A DNA stretch of 28,706 bases. It comes from an uncultured Eubacteriales bacterium (GTDB taxonomy: Bacteria; Bacillota; Clostridia; Oscillospirales; Oscillospiraceae). This document shows, piece by piece, positions 22,601-28,706 of this stretch. How positions within the stretch are numbered: position 1 is the first letter of the stretch; each line of letters begins with the position of its first letter. The position numbers and the translations under genes are program-made. Below the pieces are notes generated by a model. The model did not search any database and was not told the DNA's origin. It worked only from the letters and a program-made list of their open reading frames with translations. The DNA is taken from assembly GCA_900548795.1 (NCBI GenBank), contig URLT01000011.1, forward strand, positions 1 to 28,706. The letters are read 5' to 3'.

Positions 22601-25584
22601 TTGTTGATGAACAGATAGACGTCGTCGTCGCCCTCGAAGGTGAAGTAGAGGTTATCCTCGGTGTTGAACACGAACTGGGCGTGCCCCTCCATCGAAAAGC
22701 TGTAATCGCGGCCGATCTGCGTTTCATAGCTCGCCGCGCTGCGCTCGGACGCGCCGGAATCGAGGAAGTACGGCGTGTTCGTCTGCCGGAAGGTCGTGCT
22801 GCCCGTGGTCGGCAGGAAGGGATGCAGCGTTGTGTCGTGCGTGGGGTTGAAATAAACCATATCCTTCGAGGAGCTGCCGTTGACGTGAGAGATGCTGCCA
22901 TCGTTGGCGTTGTAGGTCACGCCGTCATAGCCGCCGTCAAAGACATAATAGGTTTTGCCGGCGCTGTTCGTCTCCTGCGAGAGGGTCATATGCGTGTATT
23001 CCGGAACAGTCTGGCTGATGCCGTTGTTGTCCTTATAGAGGGTGTTGAGCATCCAATAGGCAACATCAAGATAGTTTGTAAAATTGTCCTTATGGCTGCC
23101 GTCGGTAACCTGGCTCCACGTCAGGTCGAGCAGACTCTTATGGCTCTGCGTGTAGGAAGCCCAATTGGTCTCGGGCGTCGAGGTCGCGTTCGAATTGGGA
23201 ATGCCTCCAAGATAATCGCGGATGAGCTGCGCCCAGTCCTTGTTTCCGGAGAGCTTCGCGCCCTGAACAAAGTTATAGTTATAATCGTTGCCGTTCTTTT
23301 CCGGGATTTCCAGCGACTGCTTGAGCAGCGCCGCAAGCTTCTGCACCGTCTCCTGCGTGTAGACCGGCTTCTTCGTCTCGGGATCAAGCTCATAATTGAC
23401 CAGACCGATCGTCGCCATGTCCTCGATGTAGGAGTGCATGTTCGGCAGGAACTTGCTGACGTCGGTGTAGTCCGTTCCGTTCACCACCGCAGTCGGATAG
23501 TTCTTGCTGCTCTTGGTCGTCGAGCCGTTGACATACCAGCGGCCGTCGTTGCTGCTGCCGGAGATCGTATACGGATATTCCTGAACCGCATAGGCCCGCC
23601 ACTTGCCGTTGGCAAGGTTGGTCGGAACGGTCGTGTCGCTGTCGTCGCCCCAGGCATAGCCGAAGTTGTTGAAGGCCTGATAGTTTGCGCCGCCGTAGCC
23701 GGAGTTCGGCAGCAGCATACCGAAGGCGAGGTTGTTGCCCATGCGGTATTTGCGCACGCGATCTCCTACTTTGCCGCGCACTTCATTGAATTCTTTATCG
23801 TCTTTCATCGACATTCCGACCCACTGGAACGACGCGGTATAGCCGCCGTAGCTCAGCGCACCGGACAGGCCGCAGAGGGCGGCCTTGCCGAACTGCTCGG
23901 CCTCGCTCGGCGTGGAGAACAGGCCGGCCGCCGCAAGCGACAGCGTCGCGCGCTTGCCCGCCGGCGTGGAGGCCGAAATGGACGAGATCATCTCGGCAGC
24001 GGAAAAGCCCGCCGACGAGGCAAGGTCGATCGTCACGGTGTGGTAGCCCGGAGCAGCCGTGAGCGCCGCATTGACGCCGTTCGCCTGCACATCGGCATAG
24101 GCCGTGCTCTGCCCGTCGAAGCCCGGATAGACCCGGTAGTTCTCGGTGCCGTAGGTGATGCGCGTGCCGTTAAATTTGGAGAAATAGTATTTCTCGTCAT
24201 TGTTGCCCGTCCAGACCCAGGAGCTGACGCGGGTGCCGTCCGCCATCTTGCTCTCTGAGACGGAGAGATAGATCGGCTCGCCGTAGTAGTCCGCATCGGC
24301 AAAGCGGAGCAGATAGGAGCCGTCGGCGTTTTGCAGAATGTGGAAGCGGTTCGCGTGCTCGCGCTTCTTGCAGGACACGTCCTGGTAGTTCCCGGTCACG
24401 CCGCCGATGTAGAAGTCCGTGCGGGAAAAGCTGCCGTTGGCCTCACATTTATACCAGCGCAGATAGTACGAGCCGTCCCCGGCCGCCTCGGGCAGGACGT
24501 ATTTCGTCGTATTTTTGTCGTTGTCGTGAGACGTGTAGAGCTGGATCTTCTGCCCGTCCGACGCTACGCCGTTGTTGACGTCGAGGGCATAGCTGCCCTC
24601 GCCGCTCACGGGGACGAGCTTGAAGGGCTGCGCGGCCTCGTCGCCGAACTGGTTCGCCGTCTCGTTCGAGACGTTATAGACCAGCGTGAGATAGCGCGCG
24701 TTTTCCTTGATCATTCCCTGCTCGAGAACGGTGGCATAGGCGCCGATGCCGGAGGCCTCGTCCGAGGCCGTGCGGGTCACGTGCATGGCGTTGCCCGCAA
24801 GACCGGAGAGATCCGCCTCGCAGCCGCTGACCGGAACGAGGTACCAGCTCTGCGCGGGCGTGCCGTTGTCCGTGCCGTAAAGCGAGATCGTGTTGCTGTC
24901 GGCCACGGTGCCGCCGGCAAGGTCAACGATCAGCTTGGAATCCGTCACGCTGAAGATCTTATAGCTGCCGTCGCCGTTGGCAACGAGCTTCCACTGCTGG
25001 TAGACATCCGCCGGGTTCGGCGCCCAGCCACCCAGATTGTTGGTATTGCCGAGTCTATCCAGCGCCTTGCCGCTGCCGACGTTCACAAATAGGAAATTGC
25101 CGCTGCTGTCGCGATAGGCCTGCCAGCGGCGGTTCCCCTCGGGAATGCTCGCGCTCGAATGGCTGAACAGCTTCACGGGGTTGTCGCCCATCGTGTCGTG
25201 GCACAGCAGGAAATTCTTGTCTGCCTTCGAGGCGATGTAGTACGTACCGAGGTAGGTCATGGACGTGCCGGCGACCATCTCGGTGCGCCCCGTGTAGACA
25301 TACCAGCCCTTTCCGTAGCCCGGCGTCACCTTTTCCGCGTGGGCATGGGCATAATTATAAGCCTCGTTCGAAACATAACTGGAATACTCGAACAGCATAC
25401 CGTCGTTCGGGTAGTTGTGCACCGTGATCGGAAGCGAGACCGATTTCTTTGTGTTCAATGTGCCGTAGGTCACCGTGTGCGTGTCGCCCTTTGTGGCCGC
25501 CGACGCCTGGAACAGCGCAAACGACGGAAGCAGGCCGATCAGCATCACGACCGCGAGCACAAATGAAAGCACTCTTTTCTTCAT
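16621..25584 (-). CDS. Giant SLH-anchored surface protein with fibro-slime, ricin-lectin and WSxW modules
   Basis: A 2987-aa exported protein, probably an adhesin. A signal peptide (1-30, ending FQASA) is followed by ricin-B-lectin-like regions at about 115-255, 325-470 and 1305-1450 and a fibro-slime/PA14-like domain at about 900-1050 (FTFEGDDDVYLFINNKMVMD and DLGAAH). Two copies of a roughly 220-residue module lie at about 1598-1821 and 1856-2071. Each starts WSDTxPxGxxxxxCETRTxYxY, holds a VGYxxWHxC motif and ends in WSxWS...TRxVxTKTQYR. The second copy sits inside another lectin-like domain (1831-1850 continuing at about 2080-2205). Beta-rich domains, a DPDPDP linker (about 2765-2806) and three SLH domains (2808-2987) complete it. 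The ribosome binding site is weak (AGGAAAGGA about 12 nt from the ATG). A TATAAT at 25624-25629 could be part of a second promoter. Confidence 0.92.
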   Translation of the reverse strand: MKKRVLSFVLAVVMLIGLLPSFALFQASAATKGDTHTVTYGTLNTKKSVSLPITVHNYPNDGMLFEYSSYVSNEAYNYAHAHAEKVTPGYGKGWYVYTGRTEMVAGTSMTYLGTYYIASKADKNFLLCHDTMGDNPVKLFSHSSASIPEGNRRWQAYRDSSGNFLFVNVGSGKALDRLGNTNNLGGWAPNPADVYQQWKLVANGDGSYKIFSVTDSKLIVDLAGGTVADSNTISLYGTDNGTPAQSWYLVPVSGCEADLSGLAGNAMHVTRTASDEASGIGAYATVLEQGMIKENARYLTLVYNVSNETANQFGDEAAQPFKLVPVSGEGSYALDVNNGVASDGQKIQLYTSHDNDKNTTKYVLPEAAGDGSYYLRWYKCEANGSFSRTDFYIGGVTGNYQDVSCKKREHANRFHILQNADGSYLLRFADADYYGEPIYLSVSESKMADGTRVSSWVWTGNNDEKYYFSKFNGTRITYGTENYRVYPGFDGQSTAYADVQANGVNAALTAAPGYHTVTIDLASSAGFSAAEMISSISASTPAGKRATLSLAAAGLFSTPSEAEQFGKAALCGLSGALSYGGYTASFQWVGMSMKDDKEFNEVRGKVGDRVRKYRMGNNLAFGMLLPNSGYGGANYQAFNNFGYAWGDDSDTTVPTNLANGKWRAYAVQEYPYTISGSSNDGRWYVNGSTTKSSKNYPTAVVNGTDYTDVSKFLPNMHSYIEDMATIGLVNYELDPETKKPVYTQETVQKLAALLKQSLEIPEKNGNDYNYNFVQGAKLSGNKDWAQLIRDYLGGIPNSNATSTPETNWASYTQSHKSLLDLTWSQVTDGSHKDNFTNYLDVAYWMLNTLYKDNNGISQTVPEYTHMTLSQETNSAGKTYYVFDGGYDGVTYNANDGSISHVNGSSSKDMVYFNPTHDTTLHPFLPTTGSTTFRQTNTPYFLDSGASERSAASYETQIGRDYSFSMEGHAQFVFNTEDNLYFTFEGDDDVYLFINNKMVMDLGAAHSITKSTFNLNDYIKECGLKDGEMYDFDFYYMERHSYGSNIRIETNIDVTSKNIDTVKGATQNGTVVENGGLVDKTKELDYYITLLNTGYELPLKNVAFTDEQIGFAAGYDGVSLGSYTLNGPTYNRKIEDIKIVLTKADGSEINLTFANTDALQTFLKNVTCAGHETPGLQVGERLTLYGIKYGLTSDGTFRNTAYAEASALRTSSTFSVYAGAAQQYFMWAGHPIAVSASDAASVAANSGKVTSFIPSSANGTTVSLRPLADGVYSIGTATVIQNDPDARRFVWSPKDDGELQVYSANDLYRDGTEGNEPLFYVKYAGYGYYTILNLQCNKYVYIDQTSGTDGRSKSNAVDYDDRLKLVSMTEAEAAANDTTLWQIEKNTSEIAPSSTKNAYVIRPKLNTDYAVDLDSAHAYNGGKVHLWTVKDSTNASWYFNAHANGDVNMTGFEDDILIFEEQTPGTYTRYFKTTYSGGGEVNVPVVLHVLDVKDDTYVLDYGLPVNLNNANDGGLTLNDPIRPTGIEINTLIEGLVSGEAYNGLKQLSKDGKLTTKTNGVSGNTTDQYISTYGTFTADNGEASAHSSRNVSNIELSTSADTGWSDTKPSGSCETRTVYSYRDKETITSNEASLSGWTQDKKEWKTSGSGTVEFAKSFPTGFSTGNSLYGKYHKTAPANSETATTKRTVGSESVVGYICWHWCKGTSQVDDDSLLNRYISAEEKDDSTGSFHTFHAYYTTSTPNHAEDDNGYPYGANKNYSVCQDSKWFYYFPIYRQSYTDYTAQFTYSRWGEWSEWSTTVVTPSDTREVVTKTQYRSTSSGGSGSDTSVDLDFSGHKAYRIALASDPSWVLSINDASSADWSDTIPTGYSESQCETRTMYRYQDMTTKVNTESGSSNYVDFPSYFDKTHPLYAKYNGKHRSDVTTTSDDTVGYVYWHYCTDYQYGPFARACGYYMNQQIATMSFTATKFHAWESTKNYDQYGEGELENETAQGLTQVILWDKGRKDDYSANYGFTGNDGCEVCKDTIRWFIQPIKRQNWTKTTTISVWSDVWSDWSDKPVEATATRKVETKTQYRLKADVTNASGTNIALQARDDFNTAQLWYFDLMTDGSVTITNAKSGMTMQLAADPGNSVEIVQKQTADASKERWTLVKNSNNTIAIHPTSNKNQSLDLTNGNKQQNQNIQIWSNGEGNANQKWILSPIYQSDTYTRVIFTPEKIMSGASTTKAIVRVYDRSKSASIGLGNVDVHKEVEMYESLTTIPASVVYYEDNFGGIDYNTNNTDSVIVKGDGDGNYQDAEQTGQYGHDRSYEGEGPETSGGSVTQITVLNDEQVASFKFRGTGFEVISRCFVNSANIIARVYDVSGNKIRDIPVITDYDNDGDDSDSEIIYQAPVISVNDLPAGEYTVRIFVTASVDFSGWQVRVEGKVGEEMKYKLTNKDTGDVYYKYYNLSAGKSRFTDASGNPCPNPMLKESFLYIDGVRIFNPIKGLIDQNGNRLDSSYLPTEQDAHILQIHDQIEAGKITAFEVNSDAVQLGTSFSCFSENRNNNFIHGNKVDSIEAYSTVGPNNEIYLDGLSLVQGIGFYVQPDKSVPMTERTVQIGVRSLDPNAINGYTTVHYENVNAALWQNQNDANGGKPAWTPVADISTGTEQYYKLDPTLCSYDRAKDAYLVMLRPVNGMVSLTGLKLKGYTLVTAFKPTTVHFNPDGMMTDESIKIVNGLLDSFIPTVTSNELVPNRSLSSGSTSVVLGQGDPVDEAPVGGSENELPIDPIDPGNPQPDPDPDPDPDPSEPKPDPVEPKPENPNPPEKEPAFADISGTWYEDYVNAVAEAGIIKGYEDGLFHGENRVTREQFATMLVRALGLTDNGEACAFTDISGRWSEEAIRIAAQNGLVNGVSETTFAPEEELTREQMMTMIARALKATGMTLPDPDDLSAYSDAGEIASWARSSVQTLVASGIIGGDHGKLNPTGTCTRSEAAAVFSRLLALLK
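17225..17289. repeat. Coding minisatellite of the proline-aspartate linker
   Basis: Imperfect tandem GGATCG-type hexamers (GGATCGGGATCGGGATCAGG and onward) encode the DPDPDP linker just before the SLH domains of the giant protein. Repeat number changes would alter linker length without a frameshift. Confidence 0.75.
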
Positions 25585-25658
25585 GGGAGTCAGTCATCCT
25601 TTCCTGATATTTTCTTCACACACATTATAATTAAGCATCTCTGCATAATTTTTGAGCC

Positions 25659-26375
25659 TTACTGCGGCGCGCCGTCGGCGTAGATCCCGACAAGCTCGCA
25701 CGCGCCCTCATAAAAATGCCCGGCGGGAAGCGTTTGGCTCTCGCCCGCCTTGAGGTCGCTCACGGTCACGCGGTAGGCAATGCCGCCGAGGTAGACGTCC
25801 GTGCCATAGGTCAGCTTATAGTAGACCGCGACGAGCGGATAGTCCGTCTCGCTGCCGTTCGTCACCGTCAGCTCGCCGTTCGCACCCACGGCCGTCACGC
25901 CGTCGAGCCACGCGTTCGACGTATCTCGGAAGGCGGCCGTGCAGGTTTGGTAGACGCAGGTCGGGTCGCTCTGCGCCGTCATGCCCGCGCTCTCGAGCAC
26001 CCACGCCGATTTCCCGGCGGGCAGCTCGGAGAGCTGGAAGGTCGCCGTCTCGCCGTTGATCTCATAGACGATCGTGCAGAATTGACAGGCTTGGTCGGAG
26101 ACGTTCTCAACCAGAAGCGCGACCACGTTTTCAACCGATTCATCCGAGCCGCCCTCGGGATTCAGCCCGCTGTAGCGCCCGACCCTGCGCACGCAGAGCC
26201 GATCATCGGAGAGGAAGGTCTCCTCCGGCTCACTCGGCTGCGTGGAGGCCGGCGCGGGCGAGACGGTCGGATACTCGAGCTGCGGCTCGGCCGTCGTGCC
26301 GCCGTCGGAGGCTGCGGCGCAGCCGCTCAGAAGCAGCAAGGCCAGCACGAGCAGCGCAGAGATGAAGTGTCTCAT
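25659..26375 (-). CDS. Lipoprotein of unknown function
   Basis: A 238-aa protein with a lipoprotein signal (FISALLVLALLLLSGCAAAS; lipobox LSGC with Cys19). A Pro/Glu-rich tether (EYPTVSPAPASTQPSEPEE) leads to a beta-sandwich region of about 180 residues: SVENVVALLVENVSDQACQF, LSELPAGKSAWVLESAGM, ELTVTNGSETDYPLVAVYYK and VSDLKAGESQTLPAGHF. These look like FxLyD- or Ig-like folds that recognise partner proteins, but no named family is certain. Its ATG overlaps the stop of the PqqD-like gene (ATGA), so it is translationally coupled to it. Its place between the PqqD-like gene and the giant surface protein suggests a role in export or surface assembly of the operon products, which is inference. 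Confidence 0.8.
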   Translation of the reverse strand: MRHFISALLVLALLLLSGCAAASDGGTTAEPQLEYPTVSPAPASTQPSEPEETFLSDDRLCVRRVGRYSGLNPEGGSDESVENVVALLVENVSDQACQFCTIVYEINGETATFQLSELPAGKSAWVLESAGMTAQSDPTCVYQTCTAAFRDTSNAWLDGVTAVGANGELTVTNGSETDYPLVAVYYKLTYGTDVYLGGIAYRVTVSDLKAGESQTLPAGHFYEGACELVGIYADGAPQ

Positions 26376-26656
26376 GCGACCGCCTCCTTCAAGATTTCCA
26401 GCTCGCGGAACTGCGCCAAAAGCTCATCCACGTCGCTCGCAAGCTCGTCGGGCGCGGCGTCGTATTCCGCGCCGAGCGCCGACAGCAGCGATTCGCGGCT
26501 CGCCCCGCCCTGCAGCAGACGGAAGACCACCGCCCCCGTCTCGTTGAGCGTCAACAGTCCGTTAAATGCCTGCGCCGCCTCGCCGCTGGGCACGGCGACA
26601 TATTCTCCTGCAATTTGACGCAGCATGAAGCCGTCAATAATTTTCAAATTGTTCAT
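26372..26656 (-). CDS. PqqD-family protein (RiPP recognition element-like)
   Basis: A 94-aa protein with the PqqD pattern: FMLRQIAGEYVAVPSGEAAQ, then LTLNETGAVVFRLLQGGASRESLL, ALGAEYDAAPDELASDVDELL and a final short helix FRELEIL. In studied systems this winged-helix fold binds the leader of a ribosomal peptide and delivers it to a radical SAM enzyme. It is the first gene of the operon, with AAGGGGTGG 7 nt before the ATG and a good promoter 113 nt upstream, and it overlaps the lipoprotein gene by 4 nt. No radical SAM gene is in this operon; the nearest is at 12242. Free-standing PqqD proteins with small KP-containing peptides are frequent in gut Clostridia, and their targets are mostly unproven. 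Confidence 0.85.
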   Translation of the reverse strand: MNNLKIIDGFMLRQIAGEYVAVPSGEAAQAFNGLLTLNETGAVVFRLLQGGASRESLLSALGAEYDAAPDELASDVDELLAQFRELEILKEAVA

Positions 26657-26768
26657 ATTCTATCCACCCCTTTCGGTATGATCGACCGGCAGATTTCGGC
26701 GATTTGAATCGTAGCACATTCAAAAATATCAAGTAACTATACACCACAACTTTATAATTTTACTCTAT

Positions 26769-26797
26769 ATTATACCTGTTTTCGCCCGATTTCGCAA
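26769..26797 (-). promoter_or_regulatory. Sigma-A promoter of the PqqD/giant-protein operon
   Basis: TTGCGA (26792-26797), a 17-nt spacer and a perfect TATAAT (26769-26774) on the minus strand give a leader of about 105 nt. No intrinsic terminator is evident between here and the GH20 stop, so a roughly 13-kb transcript is possible. The stretch 26798-26974 is AT-rich and holds nothing I can name. Confidence 0.75.
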
Positions 26798-26974
26798 GCA
26801 TCCTTTTCAGGAAGATTTTTCCCGCTCCCAACTCCTTGCAGACTTTTCAAGTCTCTTTCAGTCATACTACACTCATTATAAATTAATATTTGTTCATTTT
26901 ATCCAATGCAATTCCGCTCATATGGAATAATTTGTCAGCCATTTGCTTTTATATCGTTGCATTGTATTTTGCTT

Positions 26975-27139
26975 CTAATACTGATTCTTGATTAAAATAT
27001 TTCATAGTTTTAATCAAGAATCCCGTGTGCTACGCACACTCGCAGCGTGCGAATGCACGCTGCGCCGTCTCATGCAGAATCTGACGCGTCTTCGGCGCTA
27101 TAAAAAGCTTTTCAAGCTTTTTAACAGATTCTAGTATAA
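26975..27139. repeat. Intergenic repeat, full-length copy with both modules (copy 4)
   Basis: The head is a perfect 15-bp inverted repeat, GATTCTTGATTAAAA (26983-26997) and TTTTAATCAAGAATC (27008-27022). The GC-rich module follows: GTGTGCTACGCACAC, CGTGCGAATGCACG, and AAAAAGCTT/AAGCTTTTT near the end. The outer ends are loosely inverted (ATACTGATTCT against ATACTAGAATCT read on the other strand), which suggests a mobile or formerly mobile unit without coding capacity. Confidence 0.85.
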
Positions 27140-27181
27140 GGCAGTTTCCTTGCGGTTTGCACGCATATATGATACAAAATC

Positions 27182-27209
27182 GGAGTCGGTGCTGGACAGC
27201 ACCGGCTCC
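27182..27209 (-). terminator. Hairpin terminator downstream of the deacetylase gene
   Basis: GGAGTCGGTGCTG and CAGCACCGGCTCC pair over 13 bp with one G-U, 2-nt loop, then GATTTTG on the minus strand; it lies 20 nt after the deacetylase stop. Confidence 0.6.
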
Positions 27210-27229
27210 GAAATCGATATACGTTTGGA

Positions 27230-28706
27230 TCAGCTCATCTCGGGCATCGGGGTCGGACGCGCCGGGTCGAGCACCGCGCTCGCGTCAAACATCGCCGAGA
27301 ACACTTCCTTGCCGTTGACCAGACGGAAGCCGTTCACGGCCAGCCGCGAGATGCGGATGTAACGGTCAGTATACTGCATCCAGCTCAGGATGGAGTTATC
27401 GGTGTTGCTGAAATAGCGGAAGCCCGCGCCGTAAACCGCGTCATAGCGCTCGCCGGAATACTCGTCCACACCGCCGATGTCGCCGAAGGGATAGAGCATA
27501 ATATCCGTCTCGCCGACGATCGGCTGCACCTGGTTCGTCCACTTCTGCAGGTCGGAGCTCAGGCTCTCCAGATCTGCGCTGCCGACGTTGATGTTGCCGA
27601 AGCTGTGGCTGGCAAGCTCCCAGCCCTGCTCCTTGAGCGCCGTGGCGACCTGCTGCGCGCTGCGGATCTCCTGCTGATAGGCATCCGCGCCGAGCGTCGT
27701 CTCGTAATCCGGGTGCGTCCGGTATCCGAACACGCCCTGATAGCCCGTCACCGAAAGCACCGCACGCGCCCCGTGATAGGAGAAATCCGGATGCTCCTTA
27801 ATGAACGAGTTCAGGATCGGCACGAGGTCATAGTCGCCCGTCAGGGTCTGACCGCTCGCGTCGACATACTCGCACGTCGGCTCGCCATTCTCGTCGAGCA
27901 CGATGCGGCTGGCAAAGCCGTCGCCGCCAGCGTCAGGGAGGTGGTCGCCGTCGCTGTCGATCAGACTTTCGTAGTAGTTCGTGTCGTCCTGTGCAAGGAT
28001 GACCGGCATTTTGCCCGCAGGCAGATAGATCTCGCCCTGCTTCATCAGCGTCTCGCCGCTCATATCGAGCTGCATCGAGCCGAGATCGTGCAAACGCACG
28101 AGCACATAGCCCTTGTCATACAGCGCCTGCAGGATGGATTTGAACTCCGTGACCGTCGCATAGTGCAGGTTGTATGTATCCTGCCGGTCGTCGCCGTCAA
28201 AGGCGCGCGACGTATCGGCGATCAGGTTGTTGAAGGACAGCATCGGGATGCTCGACATGTTTTCCCACTTGACGAGCTGGCTCTTGGCCGACGTATAGCG
28301 GTCGTTGGCCGCGCTCAGCTCCTCGACCAGATTCCAGCCGTCGCCATACTCGCGCAGAACCGTGATTGCGCCGTCGTAGTCGTAGCCAGCCGCAAGCGCG
28401 TCGGCTCTGGCGACGAGCGCCTTGATCTCATCCGGACTGACCGACTCGGTCACGCTGGCGCTCGGGTTGGTCGGCTCGTTGGAATCCTTGTTGACGAGCG
28501 CAACAATGCCGTAAATGATGCCGAAGAGCACCAAAAGCACCACCAGCGCCGCACCGACCAGAAGCAGAAGGCTGTGCTTGTTGAGCTGCTGCGGATGCTG
28601 CAGCTTTTTCCTCTGTGCCGGGCGCCGCTCCGGCTGCTCCGTGCGCCCCTCCTGCGCCTCGCGGCGCGGCGCGCGCTCTCTGCTCTCGCGGCTCTGCTGC
28701 GGCGGC
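27230..28706 (-). CDS. Membrane-anchored polysaccharide deacetylase (NodB-like), N-terminus outside the window
   Basis: The frame is open to the right edge with no stop, so the start lies beyond 28706; the GTG at 28543 falls inside the membrane segment and is not the real start. The visible part begins with a charged, Arg/Glu-rich cytoplasmic tail (RREAQEGRTEQPERRPAQ), then a membrane helix (SLLLLVGAALVVLLVLFGII) and an extracellular stalk with a predicted helical pair. The NodB-type domain then shows LAQDDTNYYE (metal-binding and catalytic Asp pair), ELASHSFGNINVG (His with downstream Ser-Phe-Gly) and a final DIMLYPFGDIGG strand. Such enzymes remove acetyl groups from peptidoglycan or a wall polysaccharide at the outer face of the membrane. 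A 50-residue insertion with DSDGDHLPDAGGDG may bind calcium. The hairpin at 27182-27209 ends the unit. Confidence 0.85.
   Translation of the reverse strand, partial: PPQQSRESRERAPRREAQEGRTEQPERRPAQRKKLQHPQQLNKHSLLLLVGAALVVLLVLFGIIYGIVALVNKDSNEPTNPSASVTESVSPDEIKALVARADALAAGYDYDGAITVLREYGDGWNLVEELSAANDRYTSAKSQLVKWENMSSIPMLSFNNLIADTSRAFDGDDRQDTYNLHYATVTEFKSILQALYDKGYVLVRLHDLGSMQLDMSGETLMKQGEIYLPAGKMPVILAQDDTNYYESLIDSDGDHLPDAGGDGFASRIVLDENGEPTCEYVDASGQTLTGDYDLVPILNSFIKEHPDFSYHGARAVLSVTGYQGVFGYRTHPDYETTLGADAYQQEIRSAQQVATALKEQGWELASHSFGNINVGSADLESLSSDLQKWTNQVQPIVGETDIMLYPFGDIGGVDEYSGERYDAVYGAGFRYFSNTDNSILSWMQYTDRYIRISRLAVNGFRLVNGKEVFSAMFDASAVLDPARPTPMPEMS

Noticed and set aside
16702..24258. A 2518-codon open frame on the plus strand opposite the giant SLH gene
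   Set aside because: The composition is antisense-like with no motif or ribosome binding site, while the minus strand encodes recognisable fibro-slime, ricin and SLH domains throughout.
10297..27139. Repeat copies as a CRISPR array
   Set aside because: There are only four irregular copies, far apart, of different lengths, with no spacers and no cas genes.

Overview
The window reads as chromosome from a GC-rich, spore-forming, Gram-positive anaerobe of the Clostridia, most plausibly an Oscillospiraceae/Ruminococcaceae-type gut bacterium. This is inferred from a SleC-like spore cortex-lytic cluster, a cysteine T-box leader, SLH-domain surface proteins, a LexA-type repressor with a Clostridia-style N-terminus, and strong GGAGG ribosome binding sites. 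Almost every gene is on the minus strand. The one large plus-strand gene is the lipase-like surface protein at 2623-5655.

Layout. 1-2213: a 5' part of cysE under a Cys-specific T-box (its downstream sequence stops resembling CysE near position 90), then ychF and a small ABM-type monooxygenase, the last two each with a clear sigma-A promoter. 2218-2486: no protein gene, but a probable plus-strand structured RNA ending in an intrinsic terminator. 2518-5655: a promoter and an SLH / calcium-repeat / class-3-lipase fusion. 5784-7878: a three-gene SleC-like cluster in which the usual single polypeptide is divided between ORFs. 8058-9828: a PadR regulator, two paralogous one-TM proteins and a secreted protein in one operon. 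10099-11240: a 47-aa peptide gene with its own promoter, structured leader and terminator, then a phage-type amidase. 11548-13342: a LexA-like repressor and a radical SAM/SPASM enzyme. 13607-26656: a likely operon, read right to left, of PqqD-like protein, lipoprotein, a 2987-aa SLH/fibro-slime/ricin-lectin giant, an 81-aa cysteine-containing peptide and a GH20 hexosaminidase. 27230-28706: a membrane-anchored polysaccharide deacetylase that runs off the right edge.

How the parts may work together. Much of the window concerns the cell surface: two SLH-anchored proteins, a secreted GH20 enzyme, a deacetylase, an amidase and spore cortex enzymes. The most interesting possibility is a RiPP-like system. 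Two small peptides, 6 kb apart, share the N-terminal pattern MKT(Y/F)xKPxxxVxxFS...L(T)AS. One of them lies in an operon headed by a PqqD-like protein (a family that contains RiPP recognition elements), and a radical SAM/SPASM enzyme lies between the two peptide genes. That these parts act together is inference.

A modular palindromic repeat family (four copies, at 10297, 11482, 13501 and 26975) and a separate 138-bp inverted-repeat element at 13362 occupy the intergenic spaces of the right-hand 17 kb.
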